Shown piece by piece: positions 1-5,158 of a DNA stretch of 5,215 nt (the stretch's first letter is position 1; each line of letters begins with the position of its first letter). The notes beneath the pieces are model-generated. The model did no database searches, was not told the origin of the DNA, and worked only from the letters and a program-made list of their open reading frames with translations. The translations under genes and the position numbers were made by a program. Source of the stretch: Flavobacteriaceae bacterium UBA4022 (GTDB lineage: Bacteria; Bacteroidota; Bacteroidia; Flavobacteriales; Flavobacteriaceae); assembly GCA_002384055.1 (NCBI GenBank), contig DGAU01000004.1, positions 8,071 to 13,285 on the forward strand, given 5' to 3'.

Positions 1-1
1 A

Positions 2-37
2 GTATTTGCCCTTAGGATGCCGCGTAAATTATCGTAA
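2..37 (+). CDS. Possible 3' end of a plus-strand gene cut by the window edge
   Basis: One plus-strand frame is open from base 2 to a TAA at 35-37 and reads VFALRMPRKLS. The stop lies 10 bases before a strong bidirectional terminator, which is the spacing expected for the end of a gene converging on the minus-strand DUF4870 gene. Eleven codons are too few to recognise a family. The other plus frames either stop at once (TAG at 13-15) or run into the terminator stem (TAG at 63-65), which is less likely for a real gene end. The call rests on position alone and is weak. Confidence 0.2.
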   Translation, partial: VFALRMPRKLS

Positions 38-47
38 GTCGACACAT

Positions 48-77
48 AAAAAAAGCCCTCACTAGAGGGCTTTTTTT
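48..77. terminator. Bidirectional intrinsic terminator
   Basis: A perfect six-base-pair GC-rich stem (GCCCTC at 55-60 with GAGGGC at 65-70, loop ACTA) is flanked by seven A's on the left (48-54) and seven T's on the right (71-77). The RNA from either strand therefore forms a hairpin followed by a U-tract. The stop codon of the minus-strand DUF4870 gene (76-78) touches the right-hand T run, so termination for that gene is immediate. The symmetry suggests it also ends a converging plus-strand gene. Confidence 0.93.
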
Positions 78-444
78 ATTTAATAAATTTGATGCTGCCA
101 TAATAATAAGGCAGCTCTCCATTAGAGGCCTTTATGGCATTTAAGATTGGAAAGACCACAGAGGCTAGTCCTATGAGTACCAGCATGACAATACCAAGTC
201 CTAACAATAAAATGGCAGGAATACTCAGGATCGCATATACCCAAAGGGTCAATTGAAAATTAATGATGGCCTTGCCATGGGTGTCCATGTCCACAATTTT
301 GTCTTTTTGGGTCAGCCATAATATAAGCGGGACAATCAAACCTCCAACGCCCGTTATCGCCGACAAGAGTTGTGCTAGGTGGGTAAACATGAGCAATTGG
401 GTGTCAATTTTTTTGCCAAAAGGATCATTTACATACATCATCAT
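76..444 (-). CDS. DUF4870 (Tic20-like) small integral membrane protein
   Basis: Encodes 122 residues with a short polar N-terminus and three hydrophobic stretches at about residues 17-45, 60-82 and 83-103. The pattern is that of DUF4870: a first helix with HLAQLLSAITGVGG followed by LIVPLILWL, a charged loop with D-x-H-G-K (54-58) leading into INFQLTLWVYAIL (61-73), and a C-terminal NAIKASNGE (102-110) ending in an aromatic/basic tail. The length is usual for the family. The family's biochemical role is not known, so no function is assigned beyond inner-membrane location. Three ATG codons in a row open the gene (444, 441, 438); the first is used here but any could start. It is divergent from mnmE, with 118 bases between the two start codons, and ends in a strong terminator, so it is probably a single-gene unit. 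The family call is confident; the exact start is not. Confidence 0.85.
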   Translation of the reverse strand: MMMYVNDPFGKKIDTQLLMFTHLAQLLSAITGVGGLIVPLILWLTQKDKIVDMDTHGKAIINFQLTLWVYAILSIPAILLLGLGIVMLVLIGLASVVFPILNAIKASNGELPYYYGSIKFIK

Positions 445-457
445 TGATTTAGATTTT

Positions 458-465
458 TAAAATTA
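458..465 (-). promoter_or_regulatory. Weak candidate -7 element for the DUF4870 gene
   Basis: On the minus strand TAATTTTA lies 13 bases before the first ATG. It matches the Bacteroidota -7 consensus TAnnTTTG except for the final base. No convincing TTTG -33 element is seen at 17-23 bases upstream. The match is short and the region is AT-rich, so this is only a candidate. Confidence 0.25.
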
Positions 466-549
466 GAAAAAATGTGGGCGTAAAACAGGTTATTTAAAGG
501 CTAATCGATGTTCTGCAGCCAAAAGAGGCGTCTTTGGTGTGATTATTTA

Positions 550-557
550 TATTTTTG
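550..557 (+). promoter_or_regulatory. mnmE promoter, -7 element TATTTTTG
   Basis: TATTTTTG is a full match to the Bacteroidota -7 consensus TAnnTTTG and ends five bases before the mnmE ATG at 563. Transcription normally begins only a few bases after this element, so the mRNA should start at or next to the ATG and be leaderless or nearly so. No good -33 TTTG is seen at standard spacing; the nearest TTTG (533-536) is only 13 bases away, which is too close. The element also lies inside the reading frame that would be added by the upstream GTG at 539, which argues against that start. Confidence 0.6.
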
Positions 558-562
558 CACCC

Positions 563-1960
563 ATGAAGTACTTAGATACGATTGTGGCCTTAGCGACGCC
601 CCCTGGCAGTGGCGCCATTGCTGTGGTGCGTTTGTCTGGCCCAGAGGCCATTAGCCTGGCCCACGCGGTTTTACATCTGGTGAGCGGCAAAGCCTTTGAC
701 CAGCAGCCAAGCCATACGGTCCACCTGGCCGATCTTATCGATGGCCAGCGGATGATCGACCAAGTATTGGCTACCATCTTTGTTGGTCCCAAAAGTTATA
801 CCGGCGATGATGTGGTCGAACTCTCCTGTCATGGCAGTGTATTCATCCAACAAGCCATTATACAATTGTTCATTGACCGGGGCGCACGTATGGCCAACCC
901 AGGAGAATTTACCCTCAGGGCATTTTTGCATGGCAAAATGGATCTAAGCCAGGCCGAAGCGGTCGCCGATCTGATTGCCTCAGATTCAGCAGCGGCACAC
1001 CAATTGGCACTCAATCAAATGCGTGGCGGATTTTCTCAGGCCATTGCTCTGTTGCGTGAAGAACTCATGCATTTTGCCTCGATGATTGAACTGGAACTCG
1101 ACTTTGCCGAAGAAGATGTTGAATTTGCCAATCGAGCAGCCTTTTTGGATCTTGTGCAACGCATTACGGCAGAGGTCAAAAGACTGATCGACTCCTTTGC
1201 CCTGGGTCAAGTCCTCAAGGAAGGGGTTCCTGTAGCTCTAGTGGGACCGCCTAATGCCGGTAAATCGACTTTGCTCAATGCCTTACTCAATGATGACCGA
1301 GCGATAGTCAGTGCTATTGCTGGGACCACCAGAGACACCATCGAAGACGAATTGCGTCTGGGCGGGGTGTTATTCCGATTGATTGATACCGCAGGACTGC
1401 GCGAAACGCGTGACCTGGTAGAGGGCCTAGGTATTGAAAAAACTTATCAAAAAATGGCTCAGGCCCGCGTAGTGGTTCATCTTTTTGATGGGGCCGGGTT
1501 ATACCAGGCGACACAAGATTGGTCTGTGGTTGTCCAAACCATTGATAACCTCAAAGCTAAATATCCCAAGCAGCACATACTTGCCGTAGTCAACAAAGGG
1601 GACCTTCTTTCTGAGGCGGCACGCAGGTCGCTCCAAGTCGATTGCCCCGAGGCCATTGCGCTCTGCGCCAAGGATCAATCGGGTGTGGAGACTTTAAAGA
1701 CCGCCTTAACCGATCTCATTGATACTGGTGTGCTTCAAGGAGACGCTAGCCTAGTGAGTAATGGAAGGCACTATCATGCCCTTATTCAAGCTTTAGAGGC
1801 CTTGGACAAGGTCCAAGAAGGTATGGACGCACAAATAAGCGGTGATTTACTTTCTATAGACTTGCGTATGGCCTTACATGCCCTTGGTGAAATTACTGGA
1901 GCCATTACTACAGATGACCTGCTGGGACATATATTTGCGAACTTTTGTATTGGGAAATAA
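563..1960 (+). CDS. mnmE: tRNA uridine-5-carboxymethylaminomethyl(34) synthesis GTPase MnmE (TrmE)
   Basis: A 465-residue GTPase that works with MnmG (GidA) in the cytoplasm to place the carboxymethylaminomethyl group on wobble U34 of certain tRNAs. The N-terminal tetrahydrofolate-binding domain (about 1-120) begins with DTIVALATPPGSGAIAVVRL. A helical domain is interrupted by a G domain (about 220-385). In the G domain are the P-loop GPPNAGKST (228-236), the K-loop/G2 segment AGTTRDT, DTAG (275-278) and NKGD (344-347). E287 aligns with the catalytic Glu282 of E. coli MnmE. The C-terminus ends in FCIGK, with Cys462 and the invariant GK tail, so the gene is full length and intact. The start at 563 is chosen because MKYLDTIVALATPP matches the family start and because the frame extension to GTG 539 would read through the promoter. 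No neighbour belongs to the same pathway; the gene appears monocistronic. Confidence 0.97.
   Translation: MKYLDTIVALATPPGSGAIAVVRLSGPEAISLAHAVLHLVSGKAFDQQPSHTVHLADLIDGQRMIDQVLATIFVGPKSYTGDDVVELSCHGSVFIQQAIIQLFIDRGARMANPGEFTLRAFLHGKMDLSQAEAVADLIASDSAAAHQLALNQMRGGFSQAIALLREELMHFASMIELELDFAEEDVEFANRAAFLDLVQRITAEVKRLIDSFALGQVLKEGVPVALVGPPNAGKSTLLNALLNDDRAIVSAIAGTTRDTIEDELRLGGVLFRLIDTAGLRETRDLVEGLGIEKTYQKMAQARVVVHLFDGAGLYQATQDWSVVVQTIDNLKAKYPKQHILAVVNKGDLLSEAARRSLQVDCPEAIALCAKDQSGVETLKTALTDLIDTGVLQGDASLVSNGRHYHALIQALEALDKVQEGMDAQISGDLLSIDLRMALHALGEITGAITTDDLLGHIFANFCIGK
1943..1960 (+). other. att-like site at the 3' end of mnmE (empty SGI1-type target)
   Basis: The last 18 bases of mnmE, TTTTGTATTGGGAAATAA, differ at two positions from the 18-base SGI1 attachment site at the end of enterobacterial trmE/thdF as I recall it. 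The likeness is explained by conservation of the encoded FCIGK tail, so it is a potential target and not proof of past integration. No second copy, integrase gene or island border is visible in the following bases. Confidence 0.4.
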
Positions 1961-1962
1961 AA

Positions 1963-1992
1963 AAACCGACTGGTAATAAATCCAGCCGGTTT
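1963..1992. terminator. Hairpin just after the mnmE stop
   Basis: AAACCG-A-CTGG (1963-1973) pairs with CCAG-C-CGGTTT (1982-1992) around an eight-base loop, with one A-C mismatch in the stem. It starts two bases after the mnmE TAA and is well placed to end that transcript. On the plus strand only TTT follows the GC part, then GAAATTAT, so the U-tract is poor. On the minus strand the hairpin is followed by a run of seven T's (complement of 1959-1965), which would make a better terminator. It probably works mainly for mnmE because no minus-strand gene runs toward it. Confidence 0.6.
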
Positions 1993-2045
1993 GAAATTAT
2001 AGAAAGTAATTAACCATCATAAATATAAGACTAATTTAAGACGCT

Positions 2046-2067
2046 AAATGTTAGGTAAGTGTTAAAT
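2046..2067 (+). promoter_or_regulatory. Candidate response-regulator binding site, 11-base direct repeat
   Basis: TGTTA occurs at 2049-2053 and again at 2060-2064, exactly 11 bases apart. The surrounding 11-mers (2046-2056 and 2057-2067) agree at 8 of 11 positions. Head-to-tail half-sites with an 11-base period are the usual target of OmpR/PhoB-type regulators, and such a regulator is encoded by the operon starting about 85 bases downstream. Autoregulation is therefore plausible. The region is AT-rich and the repeat is short, so chance is possible. The rest of the 1993-2151 gap holds no gene that I can support. Confidence 0.3.
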
Positions 2068-2127
2068 AGCTTAATGAAAGTATAATTGCTCCATAAAAAA
2101 GCCAAAACGCTACTGCGCTATAGCCCA

Positions 2128-2136
2128 TAAATTTTG
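2128..2136 (+). promoter_or_regulatory. Weak candidate -7 element for the two-component operon
   Basis: TAAATTTTG resembles TAnnTTTG with one extra base between the TA and the TTTG. It ends 15 bases before the kinase ATG at 2152. A second possibility is TATAATTG at 2081-2088, which has one mismatch to the consensus. That element would put the 11-base direct repeat over or just above its -33 region. No good -33 TTTG is present for either. Confidence 0.25.
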
Positions 2137-2151
2137 TAATATGCCTTGCTT

Positions 2152-3420
2152 ATGAAAAGACGTCAGCTCTATATCCTTATTCTCATTGTCTCGGTTATCG
2201 GGCTTTTTGCCGTACAATACCAGTATCTTAATATTGGGCTCAACTTAGCCAAGGTGCAGTTTCAGAAGAAAATTGGCGCTGCAGCCCTCATCATCAAAGA
2301 AGACTTGTCCACTGAGAACCAACTGACCTTTTTGGTTGGCAAAGCCATTACCTTAGATGCCCGCTATTTTACCCTGAGCATGGACAGTATTCAGGGTGCT
2401 TCACGCCATTTTTTGAATGATTTTGTGACCCATCGCCTTACCGAACAGGGCATTGACAAATCGTTTACTTTTAGATTATATACTAAAGACACCACCGATT
2501 ATCTGGTCGGCCCCAATGGCGTGTTGGCTGTAGATCGGCCCATCACCTATCCTATTGAGCTCAAGGGCTACCTCCCACTCCTACTGGACAAAAACCTGAT
2601 TCTGGAGCTTCAATTCGATGACCTTAATCAGTATTTCTTGTTCCAACTCAACGGACTCACCATACCGACTTTGCTTTTTCTGTGTGGGATACTGTTTGTT
2701 ATTGTCTGGGTATTGCGGTCTTTTTATTGGCAAAGTAAAATCATCACCACCACCAACGACTTCATCAATAACCTCACGCACGAGCTCAAAACTCCGGTGT
2801 TCTCGATAGGTCTGGCCACCAAGATTTTGGAAAAAAAGGTCCCTGAGTCCCAGCAAGGGGTTGTGAAACTGATCCAAACTGAAACCGAACGCCTCAAAAC
2901 CCACATCGAAAAAGTATTGGAACTCAGCACCCTAGAATCTGGCCGGATGCCATATGCATTGAAGCCCATCGACCTGCTGCCTGATCTTAGCGCACTAAAG
3001 GAGCGCTATATCGCCTTAGCGGCTCTGGAAGGGTTTGTTTTTAGCGCTGAACTCCCTGCGCGACCAATACTGGTTCGGGCCGATGCCCATCATTGGCAGA
3101 ATGCATTGAATAATCTATTTGACAACGCTAAGACTTATGCCACCAACCCGGTGTTGCATTTTGAGGTGCACAAGACAGGCGACAATTGGGTTTTCTCCAT
3201 AAGCGATAATGGCCCGGGCATGACACCAGAGCAAAAAGACCTTATGTTTGAAAAGTACTACCGAGGAGTACAAAGTGAAGCCCACCACATAAAAGGTTAT
3301 GGTCTTGGCCTTAGTTTTGTCCAACATATAGTCCGGGCACACCACGGTAGCATTAATGTGGTCACGGCTCTTGGAAAAGGCACCACAGTTTCGTTAACTT
3401 TGAAGGTTTATGAACCATAA
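2152..3420 (+). CDS. Membrane-bound sensor histidine kinase (RprX-like)
   Basis: Encodes 422 residues and should sit in the inner membrane, sensing outside and phosphorylating the partner regulator encoded next. A basic MKRR start precedes TM1 (about 6-23). A periplasmic sensor of about 145 residues matches no domain I can name. TM2 spans about 169-188. A linker of about 15 residues leads straight to the H-box, FINNLTHELKTP, with phosphoacceptor His210. Then come the N-box LNNLFDNAK (319-327), the G1 box DNGPGM (352-357), the F-box FEKYYRG (366-372) and the G2 box GYGLGL (382-387). All catalytic boxes are intact. I see no HAMP or PAS domain, a compact layout common in Bacteroidota kinases. 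ATG 2152 is preferred over an in-frame TTG at 2146 because it is the stronger codon and opens with the typical basic stretch. The 3' end overlaps the regulator gene by 11 bases, which indicates translational coupling. RprX is the nearest named type, but orthology is not certain. Confidence 0.93.
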   Translation: MKRRQLYILILIVSVIGLFAVQYQYLNIGLNLAKVQFQKKIGAAALIIKEDLSTENQLTFLVGKAITLDARYFTLSMDSIQGASRHFLNDFVTHRLTEQGIDKSFTFRLYTKDTTDYLVGPNGVLAVDRPITYPIELKGYLPLLLDKNLILELQFDDLNQYFLFQLNGLTIPTLLFLCGILFVIVWVLRSFYWQSKIITTTNDFINNLTHELKTPVFSIGLATKILEKKVPESQQGVVKLIQTETERLKTHIEKVLELSTLESGRMPYALKPIDLLPDLSALKERYIALAALEGFVFSAELPARPILVRADAHHWQNALNNLFDNAKTYATNPVLHFEVHKTGDNWVFSISDNGPGMTPEQKDLMFEKYYRGVQSEAHHIKGYGLGLSFVQHIVRAHHGSINVVTALGKGTTVSLTLKVYEP

Positions 3421-4123
3421 ATCGATACAACTACTGGTGGTCGAAGACGACCCTAACTTGGGCTACTTGCTGCGTGAGTACCTCCAAATGAATCATTTTG
3501 TCGTGACTTTAGTGACCAGTGTCTCTGAGGCACTACAAAAGGTAGAGGAGTCGTATTATGATTTAGCGATCTTGGATGTTATGTTGCCCGACGGCAACGG
3601 CTTTGATTTAGCCCAAAATATCCAGCAAAATCATCCGGGTCTCCCCTTTTTGTTTTTGACGGCGCGTTCCCTCAAAGTAGATGTCCTCAAAGGGTTTGCC
3701 TTGGGGGCAGTAGATTACCTCAAAAAACCCATAGACGAGGAAGAGTTAGTCGTGCGGATCAATAGTCTGGTCAAGCGTTTGGGCACGGCGCATCAGGCAA
3801 ACCCAATGGAAACAACCCATGGCCACTATAGCCTTGGTGCTTACCTTTTTGATACATCGCTTCAAGAATTACACTATCACGGCCAGGTTCAATCACTGAC
3901 CAAGCGAGAGAGTGACCTCTTATTGCTTCTGGTCCAACATAAGAATCAATTGGTGGCCCACAAAGATATTTTGGTCCCCTTATGGGGCAAGAATGACTAT
4001 TTTAATAAAAAGAGCTTAAACGTCTTTATTTCTCATTTGCGCAAGTACCTGCAAGAGGACCCCGCGATACAGATTGAGAACCTGCACAACCGTGGATTTG
4101 TGCTGCGTTGTAGCGCAGGGTAA
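3410..4123 (+). CDS. OmpR/PhoB-family response regulator (RprY-like)
   Basis: A 237-residue cytoplasmic DNA-binding regulator, the cognate partner of the upstream kinase. The receiver domain (about 7-120) has the acidic pair D13-D14, phosphoacceptor D56 in LAILDVMLPDGNGF, the switch Thr84 and the conserved Lys105 before KP (106-107), all as expected for a phosphorylatable receiver. The C-terminal winged-helix domain (about 135-235) shows LTKRESDLLLLL, then LWGKNDYFNKKSLNVFISHLRKYL and the closing wing NLHNRGFVLRC, typical of OmpR-type regulators and close in style to Bacteroidota RprY. Its ATG lies inside the 3' end of the kinase gene in another frame, with GAAGG (3402-3406) just before it, so it is probably translated by coupling. 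No other gene follows in the operon. Target genes cannot be read from the sequence; the 11-base direct repeat upstream of the operon is a candidate site. Confidence 0.95.
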   Translation: MNHKSIQLLVVEDDPNLGYLLREYLQMNHFVVTLVTSVSEALQKVEESYYDLAILDVMLPDGNGFDLAQNIQQNHPGLPFLFLTARSLKVDVLKGFALGAVDYLKKPIDEEELVVRINSLVKRLGTAHQANPMETTHGHYSLGAYLFDTSLQELHYHGQVQSLTKRESDLLLLLVQHKNQLVAHKDILVPLWGKNDYFNKKSLNVFISHLRKYLQEDPAIQIENLHNRGFVLRCSAG

Positions 4124-4141
4124 ACAGATGCTCAGGCTATT

Positions 4142-4162
4142 GCAAATCAAACGTTAATTTGC
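4142..4162. repeat. Imperfect palindrome downstream of the response regulator
   Basis: A 21-base inverted repeat centred on 4152: GCAAAT (4142-4147) pairs with ATTTGC (4157-4162), with a further A-T pairing inside and one C-A mismatch. No T-run follows on the plus strand, so it is at best a weak terminator for the kinase-regulator operon. It could instead be an operator. It ends one base before the stop codon of the minus-strand aminotransferase remnant, so it lies at or beside the probable deletion junction. Confidence 0.4.
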
Positions 4163-4163
4163 C

Positions 4164-4265
4164 CTATAGACGTGCCATCGCCTGCTGCACCAAAGCCCAC
4201 TCCTTATCGCCAAGATGCGGGGCTAATAAATAAATCCTAGGGTTTGTGTCTGTGCTCTGGGCCAT
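4164..4265 (-). pseudogene. N-terminal remnant of a DegT/DnrJ/EryC1-family aminotransferase
   Basis: An ATG at 4265 opens 33 codons ending in TAG at 4166-4164. Residues 10-27 read RIYLLAPHLGDKEWALVQ and are followed by QAM. This fits the N-terminal signature of PLP-dependent sugar aminotransferases (DegT/DnrJ/EryC1/StrS) in Bacteroidota, which has the form (K/R)IYLxxPHxGxxExxxVQxAF. Whole enzymes have about 370-390 residues; here everything after the first helix is missing, including the PLP-binding lysine. Frames beyond the stop, toward the regulator gene, show nothing resembling the next expected segment. The family makes amino sugars for surface polysaccharides and O-antigens, which fits the adjacent phosphatase. 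It is preceded by an intact-looking minus-strand promoter. The match rests on about 20 residues from memory, so a distinct small protein remains possible. Confidence 0.6.
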
Positions 4266-4289
4266 GGTTGTAAATATATTGTATTTTTG
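4256..4289 (+). promoter_or_regulatory. Promoter of the PHP phosphatase gene
   Basis: TATTTTTG (4282-4289) is a full match to TAnnTTTG and is identical to the mnmE element. A one-mismatch -33 element, TCTG (4256-4259), lies 22 bases upstream, inside the aminotransferase remnant. Only three bases separate this -7 element from the minus-strand one, so the two promoters are back to back. Transcription should start around 4294-4296, which is past the upstream ATG at 4292 and gives a leader of about 24 bases to the ATG at 4319. Confidence 0.6.
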
Positions 4290-4300
4290 CCATGGACAAA
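4271..4300 (-). promoter_or_regulatory. Minus-strand promoter of the aminotransferase remnant
   Basis: Reading the minus strand, TTTG (4300-4297) is followed after 18 bases by TATATTTA (4278-4271), a TTTG/TAnnTTTG pair with one mismatch in the last base. The ATG follows after five bases, the same gap seen at mnmE, so the transcript should also be nearly leaderless. The -33 element overlaps the region just after the upstream ATG (4292) of the phosphatase frame. Confidence 0.5.
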
Positions 4301-4318
4301 ACCATTAACGCGCCTCAG

Positions 4319-5062
4319 ATGTTTGGAATTTTCAACAAGAAATACGATCAGCCTCTTTTTGAAGGGCTATGTGACTTCCACAACCATTTGTTGCCCGGCA
4401 TTGACGATGGCAGCAAAAGTGTCGGCATGTCGGTTGAGATGCTCCGACTATACGACCAGCTCGGTTTTTCGAGGATCATTGCCACACCGCACGTTTATCA
4501 GGAGCTCTATCCCAATACGCCAGAGACCATAGGCAAAGCGTTTACGGTATTATCTCAAGAACTAGCCACCCCAGATCATAAGGGACTAAAACCTGATGGT
4601 TATGGTGCAGAATACATGGTCGACGAGACTTTTTTGGCCGCTTTGGACAAGGGTACGCCCCAGCTGCTCATTGATGGCCGTTATATATTGGTCGAAATGC
4701 ATTTCTTTGGCCAGACCAGCATGATCGAGGCCGCTTGTTTTGGCCTTTGTCAACAGAACCTCTACCCTATTTTGGCCCACCCCGAGCGTTACAACCTTAT
4801 CGATAAACTCGAGACGTACCGAGAACTCAAAAACAAAGGCTTTTACCTGCAGCTCAATGCGCTATCACTGATGGGACATTATGGTCCTGCGGTCAAAGAA
4901 AAGGCCCAACAACTCCTCGCGGCGGGGCTGTATGATTTTGTGGCGACAGATGCGCACCACCCAGGGCATCTGCAACAACTCCAAAAACTCACACTTACCA
5001 AGAAACAGGGCGTGTACTGGGAAGCGATTGCGGCTTTTCAGAAAACCAAGTTTGGCGTTTGA
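4319..5062 (+). CDS. CpsB/YwqE-type PHP-family protein-tyrosine phosphatase (capsular polysaccharide regulator)
   Basis: A 247-residue metal-dependent phosphatase of the PHP superfamily. Family members dephosphorylate bacterial tyrosine kinases (Wzc/CpsD type) that control capsule or exopolysaccharide export; homologues are often mislabelled histidinol phosphatase. The metal-site motifs appear in order: DFHNHLLPGIDDG (19-31; Asp19, His21, His23), TPHV (56-59), GAEY (96-99), HPERY (154-158) and TDAH (210-213). All are intact and the length is normal. The start at 4319 is chosen because MFGIFNKK is the usual family opening in Flavobacteriia (a short hydrophobic and basic tip before the DxHxH strand) and because the in-frame ATG at 4292 is only two bases after the -7 promoter element. 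No tyrosine kinase or polysaccharide exporter is next to it here; the diverging aminotransferase remnant suggests a former polysaccharide locus. The family assignment is firm, the substrate is inferred. Confidence 0.92.
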   Translation: MFGIFNKKYDQPLFEGLCDFHNHLLPGIDDGSKSVGMSVEMLRLYDQLGFSRIIATPHVYQELYPNTPETIGKAFTVLSQELATPDHKGLKPDGYGAEYMVDETFLAALDKGTPQLLIDGRYILVEMHFFGQTSMIEAACFGLCQQNLYPILAHPERYNLIDKLETYRELKNKGFYLQLNALSLMGHYGPAVKEKAQQLLAAGLYDFVATDAHHPGHLQQLQKLTLTKKQGVYWEAIAAFQKTKFGV

Positions 5063-5063
5063 T

Positions 5064-5088
5064 CCCTCACTTGTCTTGTCATTGAGGG
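5064..5088. terminator. Weak hairpin between the phosphatase and the converging partial gene
   Basis: CCCTCA (5064-5069) pairs perfectly with TGAGGG (5083-5088) around a 13-base loop, starting one base after the phosphatase stop codon. The position fits a terminator. The loop is large and only TCTTGATCT follows, so the U-tract is poor. The remaining bases to 5158 hold no gene that I can support. Confidence 0.4.
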
Positions 5089-5158
5089 TCTTGATCTACT
5101 AACGGTTCCTTTTTGGCTCATTACGCGCCTTATTTGGCCGCATATTCCTTTGGCCAGA

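Noticed and set aside
263..460. Plus-strand open frame of 65 codons
   Set aside because: It lies opposite the DUF4870 gene, and its composition is that of an antisense frame with no recognisable motif.
539..562. GTG start extending mnmE by eight codons
   Set aside because: The added residues (MIIYIFAP) run through a consensus -7 promoter element and are foreign to the MnmE N-terminus; ATG 563 gives the family start.
2117..2124. Eight-base palindrome GCTATAGC ahead of the kinase
   Set aside because: Too short to interpret, with no second copy elsewhere in the window.
2146..2151. TTG start two codons upstream of the kinase ATG
   Set aside because: ATG 2152 is a better codon and opens the usual basic-then-hydrophobic signal anchor; nothing supports the TTG.
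4881..5102. Plus-strand open frame running past the phosphatase stop
   Set aside because: It is out of frame inside a clear gene, rich in Arg/Lys/Ser/Leu, has no family features, and its extension reads through the hairpin at 5064-5088.
5112..5155. Three copies of TTTGGC (5112, 5133, 5149), the last two as TTTGGCC
   Set aside because: The units are short and unevenly spaced (21 and 16 bases), with no array structure; this is likely chance.
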